This document shows positions 9,317-19,682 of a DNA stretch of 64,000 nt, one piece after another. Each line of letters starts with the position of its first letter. Positions within the stretch are counted from its first letter, which is position 1. A model generated the notes under the pieces. It was not told the origin of the DNA. It searched no databases and saw only the letters and a list, made by a program, of their open reading frames with translations. The position numbers and the translations under genes were made by a program. Source of the stretch: CAIWHR01 sp963809965 (GTDB taxonomy: Bacteria > Pseudomonadota > Gammaproteobacteria > Burkholderiales > Casimicrobiaceae). The stretch is from assembly GCA_963809965.1 (NCBI GenBank), contig CAWELU010000028.1, forward strand, positions 1 to 64,000, given 5' to 3'.

Positions 9317-11043
9317 TCAGTGGAACTCGCGCTGCGGGCCGGTCATCGGGGAGGGCTGGTAGTGGCGCATCAGGAAGCCGACGTTCTCGGCCAGCGCCTG
9401 CCGCAGGTCGGTGGGCATGACGATGGAGGAGATGGAGCCGAGCGAGAGCCCCTCCTTCGGGTTCATCAGCTCCTTCTCGTACCGCTGGTTGAGCAGGGTC
9501 TCCTGCGCCTTCACCCACTCGGCCGCCTCCTTCTCGGCGTCCTTCCTGGCCTCGCGCGGCGTCGCTGCCGGCCGCGGTGCGGGTGGCGATCCCCTTCTTC
9601 ACCATCTCGGCGGCGGCGGCGCGGATCTTGCGGAGCTCGTCCTTGTAGACGAACTCCTTGCCGGCCGGCCCCATCACCGCGAGGCGCGTGGTGGGGAGCG
9701 CCAGCACCAGGTCGGCGCCGGTGGGGTAGTTGTTGTAGGAGGCGTAGGCGCCGCCGAAGGCGTTGCGCAGGATGAGGAGGATGCGCGGCGTCCGCACGTC
9801 GACGATGGCGTCGAGCATGGAGCGGCCGGCCTGCACGATGCCGCGGGCTTCCTGCTCGCGCCCCGGCAGGAAGCCGGTGGTGTCCTCCATGAAGATGATG
9901 GGGATGTTGTAGATGTTGCAGAAGCGGACGAACCTGGCGATCTTCAGCGCGGTGTCGCAGTCGATCTGGCCGGAGCCGACGGCGCTGTTGTTGGCCACGA
10001 AGCCGACCACCTGGCCACCGAGCCGGCCGAAGGCGGTGACCGCCTCGCGGGCACGCTCCGGCTGGATCTCGTAGTAGTCACCGTAGTCGCAGACGCCCTG
10101 GATGATGATCGACACGTCGAAGGGGGTGTTGAAGCCGGACGCCGAGTTGAAGGCCTTCTTCAGCAGCGTGTTGATCTCCCAGGTCTTGCGGTCGATGGGA
10201 TCGCTGGTGGGCTGGAAGGGAGCGGCCACCCGGTTGTTGTCGGGGATGTAGGCGAGCAGCCGCACCGCCTGGCGCAGCGCAGCCAGCTCGTCCTGCACGG
10301 TCAGGTCGGCGACGCCGGAGGCGCCGTGGACCTTGGGCCCGCCCAGCTCCTCGGGGGTGATGTCCTCGCCCAGCACCGACTTGACCACGCCGGGGCCGGT
10401 CAGGCCGAAGAAGGTGTCGCGCGGCTGGATCACGAAGCTGCCCTGGCGCGGCAGGTAGGAGCCGCCGCCGGCGTTGAAGCCGAACATGCACATGATCGAC
10501 GGGACCACGCCGCTGATCTTGCGGAGCGCCGTGAAGGCCTCGGCGTAGCCGTCGAGGCCGCCGACGCCGGCCGGCACGTAGGCGCCGGCGGAGTCGTTCA
10601 TGCCGATGAGCGGCATCCCCTTGTCGCCGGCCATGCGGAAGAGCCGCGCCAGCTTGTTGCCGTTGGTGGCGTCCATCGAGCCGGCGCGGACGGTGAAGTC
10701 GTGGCCGTAGACCGCCACGTCGCGGCCGCCGATGTCGAGGACGGCGGTGACCAGCGAGGCGCCGTCGAGGTTCTTGCCCCAGTTCTGGTAGAGGACGTTG
10801 GGTCGGCTTGGGCGAGAGCACCTTGAGCCGCTCCCAGACCGTCATCCGCTTCTTGAGGTGCTGCTTCTCGATGGCGTCGACCGGCACCGAGCGGACGGGG
10901 CGCTGGATGAGGTCGTAGCCCTCCTTCATCGCCTCTTCGTAGGGGCCGGTGGCGCGGGAGATCTCGCCGGGGATGGTGAACTCGACCTTCTCGGGCGGAT
11001 CGAGCGGATTGATCAGGGACGGTCTGATGGCCTTCGTGGTCAT
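9317..11043 (-). CDS. Acyl-CoA carboxylase carboxyltransferase subunit
   Basis: This is the carboxyltransferase (beta) subunit that moves the carboxyl group from biotin to acyl-CoA. It belongs to the crotonase-like Pfam carboxyl_trans family, with both halves in one chain of about 575 residues. The ATG at 11043 has GAGG a few bases upstream. The first half has GGRDVAVYGHDFTVRAGSM, GMPLIGMNDSAGAYVPAGVGG (first oxyanion site) and GGGSYLPRQGSFV. The second half has VGFVANNSAVGSGQIDCDTA, NIPIIFMEDTTGFLPG and FGGAYASYNNY (second oxyanion site). Two frame changes occur, near 10800 and 9560. It is the first gene of a three-gene minus-strand run with the biotin carboxylase and the Tmk-like gene. Acetyl- and propionyl-CoA cannot be separated by eye as substrate. 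Confidence 0.9.
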
Positions 11044-11409
11044 GTGGCGCGTTCCTCTTTTCCTGCGGCGTGCGCGGATGTAGTCGAGCGGATAGGTCAA
11101 TTAACCCGCGCGGTTGCAGCGTCGCGTTTTCGCGATTGGGACGCGCATCCTGACAAGCCAGGGGCCATGAGGCAAGCCATTCGAGCCCATTTCGCTCAGT
11201 GTTTGCTGGCACATCGCGTCATTCCGGGACGCGACGCAACATCGTCACCTGCGCTCCGGCGGGACTTCTGCTATATCTCCCGTGGCCCTGCGGCCGGGAT
11301 TCCCCGCCGCGACGCCGAACCACCGCCAGCGCCTACGCCGACAACGCGAGCCTGGCCGCCGCCCGAAAGAGCGAGCGCACTCCCAGAGTCGTCATCGGAG
11401 CACCACCAC
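11044..11409. other. Intergenic region upstream of the carboxylase operon
   Basis: This is a divergent spacer of 366 bases between the carboxylase operon (minus) and a small plus-strand gene. It is less GC-rich than the genes around it (for example around 11095-11110) and must hold the carboxylase promoter. I could not find a convincing -35/-10 pair, RNA hairpin or coding frame. Confidence 0.3.
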
Positions 11410-11713
11410 TTGAACGAACCTCGCCACTCCAAGCCGCGCCACGAACGGTCCGCCCGTCGCCAGCGCCGAGGCGCCCGCGGCGTCGGCCCGCAGCCGCTGA
11501 TCATCCCGGTCACCGAAGAGGGCTTCCCGGCGGCCGTACCGGATGTCCCGCCACCCTCTCCCGCCGTCTTCACCACCGAGGCCGCCCGCGCCGCCTACCC
11601 GTGGCTTCCCGGGCGGCGTCATCGCCGGCAGCATCTGGCGCGGGCCCGCGCACACCAAGGTCCGGGTAGACGCCTCGGGCGACGCCGCCCCCTGGCCTCC
11701 GCTTCGGCCCTGA
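11410..11713 (+). CDS. Small basic hypothetical protein (one frame error)
   Basis: This probable overlooked gene encodes about 100 residues. From a TTG at 11410, with GGAG about 9 bases upstream, the frame begins with a basic stretch (HSKPRHERSARRQRRGARG) and continues as PLIIPVTEEGFPAAVPDVPP and TTEAARAAYPWLPG. Removing one base near 11610 carries it into the next frame as GGVIAGSIWRGPAHTKVRVD and SGDAAPWPPLRP, ending at TGA 11711-11713. The continuous protein-like reading across one base matches the error style elsewhere in this DNA. I recognise no family. An upstream start in the same frame cannot be excluded. Confidence 0.45.
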
Positions 11714-11996
11714 CGGCGCGCCTGGCCTGGCCAGGTGCGGGGCGCCGCGACATTCTGGACGGCACCGGTCCTCGCATTTCTTGCGAGTTCTCCCCCGTCT
11801 CGCGCAGTCGCCGCGCGTGGCATGGACCGCGCTCCGTGTCCGGCGTCCGCAACCTCCCCATGATCCGCGACATTCTGGCGGAGCCGCGGCTGGTGCGCCC
11901 CATGCATCTCCTCGTAAGTCCTGAGGATTCAGACCGGTTGACTCCACTTTGGCGCTCCGGACAGACCTCGACTAACCCGAACGACGGAGAGTAGCG

Positions 11997-12185
11997 ATGG
12001 CGAACAAGATCACCGAGGACTGCACCAACTGTGGCGCCTGCGCCGCCGAGTGCCCGAGCGAGGCGATCGCCGAGGGCGATGACACGTACGTGATCGACGC
12101 GGCCAAGTGCGACGAGTGCGCCTCCCACGGCGGCAAGTCGGCGTGCATGGAAGTCTGCCCGACCGAGTGCATCGTCAAGCTCTAG
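11997..12185 (+). CDS. 2[4Fe-4S] ferredoxin, YfhL-like
   Basis: This is a 62-residue bacterial ferredoxin carrying two 4Fe-4S clusters, a cytoplasmic one-electron carrier. Motif 1 is CTNCGACAAECP. The second cluster motif is spread, CDEC then CMEVCP, with an eight-residue insertion (ASHGGKSA) as in the YfhL/Allochromatium-type ferredoxins, where the insertion tunes the low potential. The ATG at 11997 follows GGAGAG. The frame is intact, and a stem-loop follows 38 bases after the stop. No adjacent oxidoreductase gene indicates a partner. Confidence 0.93.
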   Translation: MANKITEDCTNCGACAAECPSEAIAEGDDTYVIDAAKCDECASHGGKSACMEVCPTECIVKL

Positions 12186-12223
12186 CCTGACCAGCCCGCG
12201 AGGCCCGCGCCTCGACGGTCCCG

Positions 12224-12248
12224 GAGACCCCGCCCACGGCGGGGTCTC
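12224..12248 (+). terminator. Stem-loop after the ferredoxin gene
   Basis: This is a perfect 11-bp inverted repeat, GAGACCCCGCC, loop CAC, GGCGGGGTCTC, 38 bases after the ferredoxin stop and 64 bases before the next gene. The stem is very GC-rich. Only a short TTT follows, at some distance, so this is a terminator-like hairpin rather than a textbook intrinsic terminator. Confidence 0.65.
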
Positions 12249-12312
12249 TGCGTTTCAGACCCACCGTCGAGCGCTGGAGTTTGGCGCCCGGTCACACTAC
12301 CGTGCTGTTTTC

Positions 12313-14129
12313 ATGAACCTCGCTTCGCCGCTCCGGCTTGCGCTCGCGCTCTTCGCGCTCCCCACCCTCCTGGCGGCGTCGCTGGCGCTCCTGCCGGCCA
12401 GCGCCGTCACCGACCGCCCCGGTCCGCGGCCCGCCGACCTGCGCCGACGCCTGGGCGATGATCGACTTCGCGGTGGCGCACCACGTGGTCCATGACCGGC
12501 TCACGCCGGAGCTGGCCACCCGGGCCCGCGACCTGCTGGCCGACGCGCTGATCTCCGACCACCCCTGGTTGACGACCGAGGACGTCGCGGCCATCAAGGG
12601 CCGAGCGTCCTCCACCACGCCCGCCGCGGCGCTGCTGGCCGAGCGGGCCGCCGGCCGCTGCGACCACCTCGAGGCGCAGCTGGCCAGGGTGAGGTCGGCG
12701 CTGGCCCGGGCGGCGGCGCTCTTCCCCGTCCCCGAGATGCTCGCCGACACGCTGCCCGACGAGCCTCCGGAGGAGGAGCCCCACCAGTCCGACAAGCCCC
12801 CGCGCGACGTCAGCGCGCTGCGGGCCCTGCTCGGCGGGCGACGCGCTCGGCGAGGCCTGGCGTGTTCGCGGCACCGCCGCCTGGCCGGTCGCCCGGGCCT
12901 TCGGCGCGCGGCGGGCGCTCCGGTGGCTGAACCTGTCGCGACAGCGACTGGCCAGCCGTGGGACCGCCGACCTGGTCAACGCCTTCGCCCACGCCCTCGA
13001 TCCGCACAGCCGCTACGAGACCGAGGAGGAGGCCGACCACTCCGACCGGAGCTCAACCCTCAGGCCGGCCTGCTCGGGCTGGAGCTGGGCGATCCGGTGC
13101 CCGGGCGGCCTGCCGGTGACCGGGCTCCACGTCGGGTCGCCGGCCGCCAGGCATCGCGGCCTGCGCGTCGGCGACGTCATCACCGAGGTCGGGGCCACCC
13201 CGATCGCCGACCTCGACGCCGGCGAGGTCTCCATCCTGCTCGACGCCTACGAGGAGGCGGTGCCGCTCACGGTGGCGCGGCCTTCGGGACGCAGGCTGGG
13301 GCCGCCGCGGCGCATCCAGCTGGTGCGCCAGGTGCTGCAGGACCGGAACATGTCGGTCACCGCCACGCGCGCGCGTCGAGCAGGGGCGGCGGGTGCTGGT
13401 GGCGCGGGTCGACGAGGTGGACCAGGACACCGCGGACGGCGTGGAGCGGGCGCTGCACCTCGGGCGCCGGCCGCCCGACGCGGTGGTGCTCGACCTGCGG
13501 GGGTGCACCGGCGGCTACCTCTCGACCTCGGTGGCCATCGCCGGGCTCTTCCTCACCGGGGGGCCGGTGGTGCGCGTCCACAAGCGCGGCGCGCCGGACG
13601 AGGTGCTGGACGACCCCGAGCCGAAGCGCGCCTACGCCGGCCCGGTGCTGGTGCTGGTGAACGAGGAGACCGCCTCGGGCTGCGAGATCGTGGCCGGGGC
13701 GCTGCGGGCCCGTGGGCGGGCGCTGGTGGTCGGCACCGCCCGCACCTTCGGCAAGGGGACGATGCAGGACATCTTCGACGGCGAGCTGCCGACCGGCGCG
13801 CTCTACGTCACCACCGGCCTCTTCTTCCTGCCCGACGGCACCTCGCCCCAGGGCGCCGGGGTCGAGGTGGACCTGGTGGTCGCGCCGCCGACCGAGGGCG
13901 TGGTGACCGAGTCCGTCGCTGCCCGTGGGCGCTGCCGCCGCCGGAGCCGGCGCCGCCGCTCGAGGGTGGCGACGCCGGACCGCGATCCGACGCTGGCGAC
14001 GGCCCTCGAGCGGCTCGGCGCCTGACGGCCCAGGAGCCCCGGCGGCCGCCGCGCGCCGGGACCGACCCGGCGCTGGTGCGGGCGACCGAGCTGGCGGCGC
14101 GGCTGGCGGCCGAGCGGCGGAAGCGGTGA
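12313..14129 (+). CDS. S41 family C-terminal-processing protease with PDZ domain (frame-damaged)
   Basis: This is an exported S41 (Prc/CtpA-type) serine protease of about 600 residues. The ATG at 12313 gives a signal peptide (LRLALALFALPTLLAASLALL). A helical N-terminal region follows, then a PDZ domain (VTGLHVGSPAARHRGLRVGD, VITEVGATPI) and the protease core: VVLDLRGCTGGYL, LVLVNEETASGCEIVAGAL (catalytic Ser at codon 13675-13677) and TARTFGKGTMQ (catalytic Lys at 13753-13755). The Ser/Lys dyad is conserved. The usual SASASE around the serine is TASGCE here, a minor variation. Several frame changes occur near 12440, 12835, 13080, 13375 and after 13915; the end at TGA 14127-14129 gives the most protein-like tail. 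It lies in the periplasm and degrades or trims proteins from the C-terminus. No operon partner. Confidence 0.82.
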
Positions 14130-14195
14130 GAGCAGGAGCCCGGCCCGACCGAGCGTCCCGTTACAGCTCGTCCCGTCCTCCTCGCCCGTCCCAGA

Positions 14196-14295
14196 GTAGT
14201 TTCGCGGACCATGGTCCGCGGCGCGGAAGGCGCCGCGGCGGTGGGACGCGCAAGTGCGCGGGAACACGTGAGGCGGGGGCTGGCACGCGGCGTGC
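14196..14295. repeat. REP-like palindromes upstream of the RAYT gene
   Basis: Three palindromes lie close together just ahead of the transposase gene. A GTAG tetranucleotide (14196-14199) stands 3 bases before a perfect 18-bp palindrome CGCGGACCATGGTCCGCG (14203-14220). A second hairpin overlaps it (CGCGGCGC, loop GGAAG, GCGCCGCG; 14217-14237). A third, GCACGC-G-GCGTGC, is at 14283-14295. REP elements mobilised by RAYT proteins carry a GTAG-type tetranucleotide at the foot of a palindromic hairpin, so the first unit fits that design. That it is the cognate element of the next gene is inference. Confidence 0.55.
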
Positions 14296-14312
14296 GATAG
14301 GCGTCAGCCGCC

Positions 14313-15213
14313 ATGACCGCTCCTCGCCAGATCCTCCCGGGCACCTGCTACCTCTTCACCCGCCGCTGCCTGCAGCGGCAGTTCCTCCTGCGGCCCTCCG
14401 CGGAGGTCACCCAGTTGCTCGGCTTCCTCCTCGCGGTCGCGGCCGACCGCTTCGCCGTGGAGGTCCACGCCTTCTGCGTGATGTCGAACCACTTCCACCT
14501 GATCGTCACCGACACCGGGAGGCCAGGCTCCCGGACTTCGCCAGGTTTCTCGACTCGCTGGTGGCCCGGTCGATGAACGCCAGGCTGGGATGCGACGACT
14601 ATTTCTGGGGATCGCCGACCTACAGCGCGGTGGCGCTCCAGCAACCTGCCGACGTCGTCGCCAAGATCGCCTACGTGCTGGCCAATCCGGTCGAGGCCGG
14701 CCTGGTCCGCCACGGCCGCAAGTGGCCGGGGCTCTGGTCAGCTCCCGGGCGATGGGCGCCACCACCCTCGTCTTCAAGCGACCGGCCCGGTTCTTCCGGG
14801 AGAAGGGTGCGACCGCCCTGCCGGAGGAGGCCAGGCTGACCCTGGCCGTTCCCCGGGGATTCGACCCGGTGGAGTTCCGGCGGGAGGTCGGCGCCGCGCT
14901 GGAGGCGAGGGAGCAGACCCTGGCGGCCGAGCTGGCCGAGGCCGGGCGGGAGTTCATCGGCGTGGAGCGGGTGCTGGCGCAGACCCCCTTCGGCCGGCCG
15001 ACGACCGCCGAACCGCGCGGCGGCCTCAACCCGCGCGTCGCCTGCCGCGACCAGTTCCGTCGCATGGAGGCACTGAGCCGGCTGGTGGCGTTCCTCGACG
15101 ACCACCGCCGCGCCTTCGAGCGGTGGCGGGCGGGGGCGAGGGACGTGGTGTTCCCCGCCGGCACCTACCTGATGCGCGTCGTCCACGGCGCCGCCTGCGC
15201 CGCGCCCGGCTGA
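14313..15213 (+). CDS. REP-associated tyrosine transposase (RAYT), two frame errors
   Basis: This is a Y1/HUH single-strand transposase of the IS200/RAYT type, about 300 residues. It starts at ATG 14313 with RQILPGTCYLFTRRC, the conserved opening of this group. The catalytic HxH is in MSNHFHLIV (His codons 14490-14492 and 14496-14498). The active Tyr is most likely in KIAYVLANPVEAGLV, matching the family's Y..NPV.AGL helix. A long C-terminal extension (about 14770-15210) follows, as in RAYTs of Myxococcota. Frame changes near 14520 and 14740 are repaired by one base each. No terminal inverted repeats of a full insertion sequence were seen, which fits a domesticated RAYT. REP-like palindromes lie directly upstream. 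Confidence 0.8.
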
Positions 15214-15430
15214 GCACGCCGCCGCCGTCTCTCCCCGACTCCTCCGCCTCCGGCGGCCGGAAGCCATGCGCCCAGCCCGCCGCAGCGCGCGTTCACACGA
15301 CCTGAGGAGCGCTTCGAACCCCAGGAACTTGGGCTGGACGCGACGCTGGACGCACTTTGGAGCCGCCGGTGGGAGGCGCGCGCGGGGTTTGGGCCCTCAT
15401 CGCTGCCTCGACTCCTGTGCATTGCCACAA
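15214..15430. other. Intergenic region after the RAYT gene
   Basis: This non-coding spacer is less GC-rich in its second half. It contains a short hairpin, CCGCC-TCC-GGCGG (15242-15254), and leads into the tandem repeats next to murJ. I see no convincing gene on either strand. Confidence 0.35.
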
Positions 15431-15505
15431 CTACTCTCGGTCAGACACACCCAGCTACTCTCGGTCAGACACACAGACACACCGTCAGGCGCACTACTGT
15501 CGGTC
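15431..15505. repeat. Tandem 20-bp repeats at the 3' end of murJ
   Basis: CTACTCTCGGTCAGACACAC occurs twice without a mismatch, at 15431-15450 and 15455-15474, separated by 4 bases (24-base period). A partial third copy, CTACTGTCGGTC, at 15494-15505 overlaps the murJ stop codon. The sequence is AT-richer than its surroundings. It could be a protein-binding array or a duplicated remnant; there are too few copies, and the spacers are too short, for CRISPR. Confidence 0.7.
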
Positions 15506-17100
15506 GGGGGTGAGCTTCCGCCCGATCTTTCTGGCCAGCTCCCGCGCCTCGGGATGCGCCCAGGGCCGCGGCGAACGCGCCGTAGATCGCCGCGCAGAGC
15601 GCCACCAGGGGCAGCAGGCGCAGGGCCAGGGCCGCACGGGTGAAGGCGTGGGGTGCGTCGAGGGAGAGGAGCCGCCCCCCGCCCCAGGCCAGCAGGCCCA
15701 TGAGCGCGCAGGCGGCGAGGGCGCGGGCCACGGCAGCCAGCAGCGGACCGAGGTCCAGGCCGGGCAGGCGGGGGCGAAGGCGCAGCACCACGCCCAGCAG
15801 CGCCCGCCAGGCTGGCGAGCCCGTTGGCCAGGGCCAGGCCGCCGGTGCCCAGGGGCTCGAGCAGCACGAGGCTGAGGACCACGTTCAGCACCAGCGTCCC
15901 CCCGGCCAGGGCGGCGGGGCCGCGGTAGTCCTTGAGGGCGTAGAGGGCCTGGTTGCCCAGGCGCTGGGCCGCCACGAAGACCAGGCCCACGGACTGGAAG
16001 ACCAGGGTGAGGGCCGTCCAGTCCGAGGCGGCCGGGGTGTAGGCCCCGGTGCGGAAGACCAGGGCGCAGATGGGCCGCGCCAGCACGGCGAGCCCCATGG
16101 AGGCCGGCAGCACCAGCAGGGCCGACGCGGAGATGGACTGGGTGAGGCTGCGGTTCAGGGCGGGCCAGTCCCGGGCCTCGGCCTGGCGCGACAGGGTGGG
16201 CAGGCCGGCGGTGGCGAGGCTCATGGCGAAGAGGCCCAGCACCATCTCGCCCATCATGCCGCTGTTGTAGAGCACGATCTGGGCGCCGTCCGGGAGCCGG
16301 GAGGCCAGGATGGTGCTGATGAGGGCGTTGATGGGGTAGATGCCCGCGGCCAGCAGCCCCGGGCCCATGCGCTTCAGGGCCTTGCGCACCCACGGATCCC
16401 GCAGGTGCAGCCCGAAGGCGAGGCCGAAGCCCTCCTTGCGGATGGCGGGGAGCACCACCGCCAGCTGCAGCACCCCGCCGGCCAGCACCGCGAAGGCGCA
16501 CACGACGGCCACGGTCTCGAGGGGGACGGCGCCGCCGCGCTCCATCACCTTCAAGGTGGTCCAGCCAAAGGAGATGAAGGCCAGGTTCCAGAACACCGAG
16601 ACCGAGGCGGCCAGGGCGAAGCGGTGGCGCAGGTTCAGCAGGCCGGTGAAGCCCGCCGTGAGGCTGACCAGGGCCAGGTAGGGGAACATGATGCGGCCCA
16701 GCTTCGCGGTGAGCTCGCCCTGGACCTCGGGGCGCCCCAGGGTGAGCAGGTCCGCCAGGGGTCCCATGAGCAGCAGCACCAGCGCCACGCCGAGCAGCAG
16801 GAGCGCCAGCAGGGTGCCCAGGAAGCGGGCGGCCACGGCCTTCACGGCCGCCTCGCCCTCGGCGGCCTCGGCCTCCGCCAGGGTCGGGAGGAAGGCCGCG
16901 GTCATGGTGCCCTCGGCCGTGAAGCGACGCAGCAGGTTGGGCAGGCGGAAGGCCACCGCGTAGGCGTCCGCCGCCGCGCCGGCCCCCAGCACGTGGCTGA
17001 GGAAGAAGGTCTGGGCCAGCCCGGTGACCCGGCTCACCAGCGTCATGAAGGAGACCACGGCCGCCGATCGCAGCAGGCTGGGCCGGGGCGTCGCGCTCAT
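15494..17100 (-). CDS. murJ: Lipid II flippase MurJ (MviN)
   Basis: This is the MOP-superfamily lipid II flippase needed to move the peptidoglycan precursor across the inner membrane; about 535 residues and 13-14 membrane segments. It starts at ATG 17100 with GAGGGGG upstream. Family signatures are LVSRVTGLAQTFFLSHVLGAG, DAYAVAFRLPNLLRRF, EGTMTAAFLPTL, the central NALISTILASRLPDGAQIVLY and FAMSLATAGLPTLS. The protein is in one frame for about 430 residues, then has two or three frame changes between about 15815 and 15560, ending KIGRKLTPDRQ at TAG 15494-15496. It is the last gene of a long minus-strand run. Its codon flavour (many AGG and CAGG strings) seems to differ slightly from its neighbours. 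Confidence 0.92.
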
Positions 17101-17132
17101 CTCTCGGTGTCCCCCTCGCCGCCCATCCTCAC

Positions 17133-18276
17133 TCACTTCTTGTCCATGTTGGCCTTGGCCGCCTGCTCCTTCTTCATCAGGAAGGCCTTGGCCTGCGACT
17201 GGATGGTCTGCGGGACGTTGCGGTCGCGCGCCAGCTCCTTGATGTCCTTCTCCTGGAGCGTGAACATCATCTTGAGCGCGGTGGGGAGCGGCACCTTCGG
17301 GTTCCTCACCAGCGCGGCCTTGACGACGTAGGTCCGGGTGAACTCGCGGTTGGAGTAGATGTAGCGCAGCACGTCGGCGTTGACGGTCCGCGAGTTGGCC
17401 AGGCCGAGGATCTCGCCGTCGGTGATGCGGGGGCTGGTGACCGCCGCCATGCAGACCAGCTTGTTGGAGTCGCGCAGCAGCAGCGTGCGGGCCTCGTGGT
17501 TGCCCAGCGTGGCCAGCTTGATCTTCTGCGAGACCGACATCTGCATGATCCGCTGGGTCATGTTGAGCTTGCGGGTGGTGTCCTCGGGGGTCTCCGCGGC
17601 GCGCCTGGGCCCCCTCGGCCTGCCTCGACCGCCAGCTCGTCCCGGTACTCGCGCCATCAGCGTCTCGGCGGTCTCCTCCTCGGCGGCGGGTGGGCGGTCG
17701 GGTCGACGCCGTGGACGCGCTTGTGCGCCTCGACCAGCTGCGGGACGTCGAGCAGCAGGAGGCCGTTGCGGACGCAGAAGTCGCAGGCGCCGTCGATGGT
17801 GGAGGCCAGCGCGTTCGGGTTCTGGCAGAGCGCCCGGATGATCCCGTCGTGGCGCAGCAGGCGCAGCTCGTTCTGCCGGATGATCTCGACCAGCGGCTGC
17901 GAGACGACCGGCGCCAGCCGGGCCATGGTCTCGTCGAGCGTCGGCGGGGTTGAGCAGGATGAGCTCCAGGGCCTGCTCCTTGCCGGCGAAGCCGATCGGC
18001 CAGCCAGTCGAGCACCTGGCCGCGCAGCCCCTCGGCGCGCAGCGCCACGCCGTAGATCTTGTCGGGCAGCCCGCCGGCGGTCCGCACCGCCGTCTCCCGC
18101 ACCTCGTCCTCGGCGTCGAAGGAGAGGACGAAGAGCAGCGTCACCAGGTCGGGCGCGGCCACCGCCGGCACCAGCCCCTTGGCGCCCATGATCCGCAGCG
18201 GCAGCGGCGCCTTCTCGTCGGCGTGCTTCTGCAGCGGCTTGGGGAGGACGTCGAGGGGCAGCGGGCAGTCGGACAT
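17133..18276 (-). CDS. Hypothetical helical-repeat protein (frame-damaged)
   Basis: This is a protein of about 380 residues without a recognised name. It starts at ATG 18276 (SDCPLPLDVLPKPLQKHADE). The first part (LVTLLFVLSFDAEDEVRETAVRTAGGLP) and the last part (LATLGNHEARTLLLRDSNKL, NSRTVNADVLRYIYSNREFTR, ALVRNPKVPLPTALKMMFTL) show regularly spaced helix pairs. They resemble the HEAT/leucine-rich-variant repeats of DUF2336-like proteins, in which an asparagine- or proline-bounded loop recurs about every 24 residues. The centre is scrambled by three frame changes. It lies 4 bases after the TPR gene and 32 bases before murJ on the same strand. Function unknown. Confidence 0.6.
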
Positions 18277-18279
18277 GGT

Positions 18280-18843
18280 TCAGCTCCGTGGCGGCGCGTC
18301 GGCATCGGCGGGGAGGCCGAGCGTCTCGGGGGCGAGCTGAGTACCTGGGGCGGTGCCGGATCGCCCAGCGGTGGCGCAGGCGGCCCAGCACGACGGTTGA
18401 GCGGGTTGTCGCGCGACAGGAAGGGGAGCACCGGGGGGCGCCGGGTGCCGAGCGCCTCCCGCGCCGCCAGCAGCGCCGGGTGGTCCGGGCCAGGCCGCCA
18501 GCCCGCGGGCGATGGCCCGCACCGCCCGCTCCCGCTGGCTTGAGCGGCCAGGTGGACGCGCGCCAGGTTGAGCAGCAGCTCGGGATCGTCGGGCCCGAGG
18601 CGGAGCGCCTCGTCGCAGAGCGAGATGCCCCAGGGTGATGTTCTTCTCCACCAGCACCAGCGTCACGCCGTACCAGGACATGGCGCGGGGCTCGCGGGGC
18701 GCGCGCCGGTGGGCCCGCTCGAAGGCGGCGTGGGCGCCGAGCAGGTCGCCGCGCCGCGAAGGCGGCGAGCCCCTCGCCGGAGCGGCGCTCGCCCCCGCCG
18801 TGGCGCCGGCGCCCGGGGCTGGCGACGCTGGCGGTCTCGTCGC

Positions 18844-18847
<4 letters not shown>
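18280..18847 (-). CDS. Tetratricopeptide-like protein (frame-damaged)
   Basis: This is a short protein of about 188 residues. GTG at 18847 overlaps the coaX stop in a GTGA junction, so translation is probably coupled. After a basic N-terminus come helices of TPR type: SWYGVTLVLVEKN, then LCDEALRLGPDDPELLLNLARVHLA and HPALLAAREALG, i.e. two or three repeats with the usual Gly/Ala and Leu pattern. The C-terminus appears to end LAPETLGLPADADAPP at TGA 18280-18282. Four or so frame changes break it. A scaffold role is likely for TPRs; no partner is known. Confidence 0.55.
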
Positions 18848-19610
<763 letters not shown>

Positions 19611-19682
19611 GGCGGGAGGTTAGCCGCGCCCCCCACGCCGGTCAACGCGCCGTCTCGGGGGCCGGCGCCGGCGCCCGGCGGC

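Noticed and set aside
11938..11966. Sigma-70 promoter for the ferredoxin gene
   Set aside because: A TTGACT hexamer is present at 11938, but the hexamer 17 bases later (ACAGAC) does not resemble a -10 box.
15431..15505. CRISPR-like array
   Set aside because: Only two full copies with a 4-base gap, no leader or cas genes.
15397..18276. 959-codon frame joining the helical-repeat protein and MurJ
   Set aside because: Between the two recognisable parts the frame is low-complexity. MurJ has its own ATG and RBS at 17100 and the other gene ends KANMDKK at 17133.
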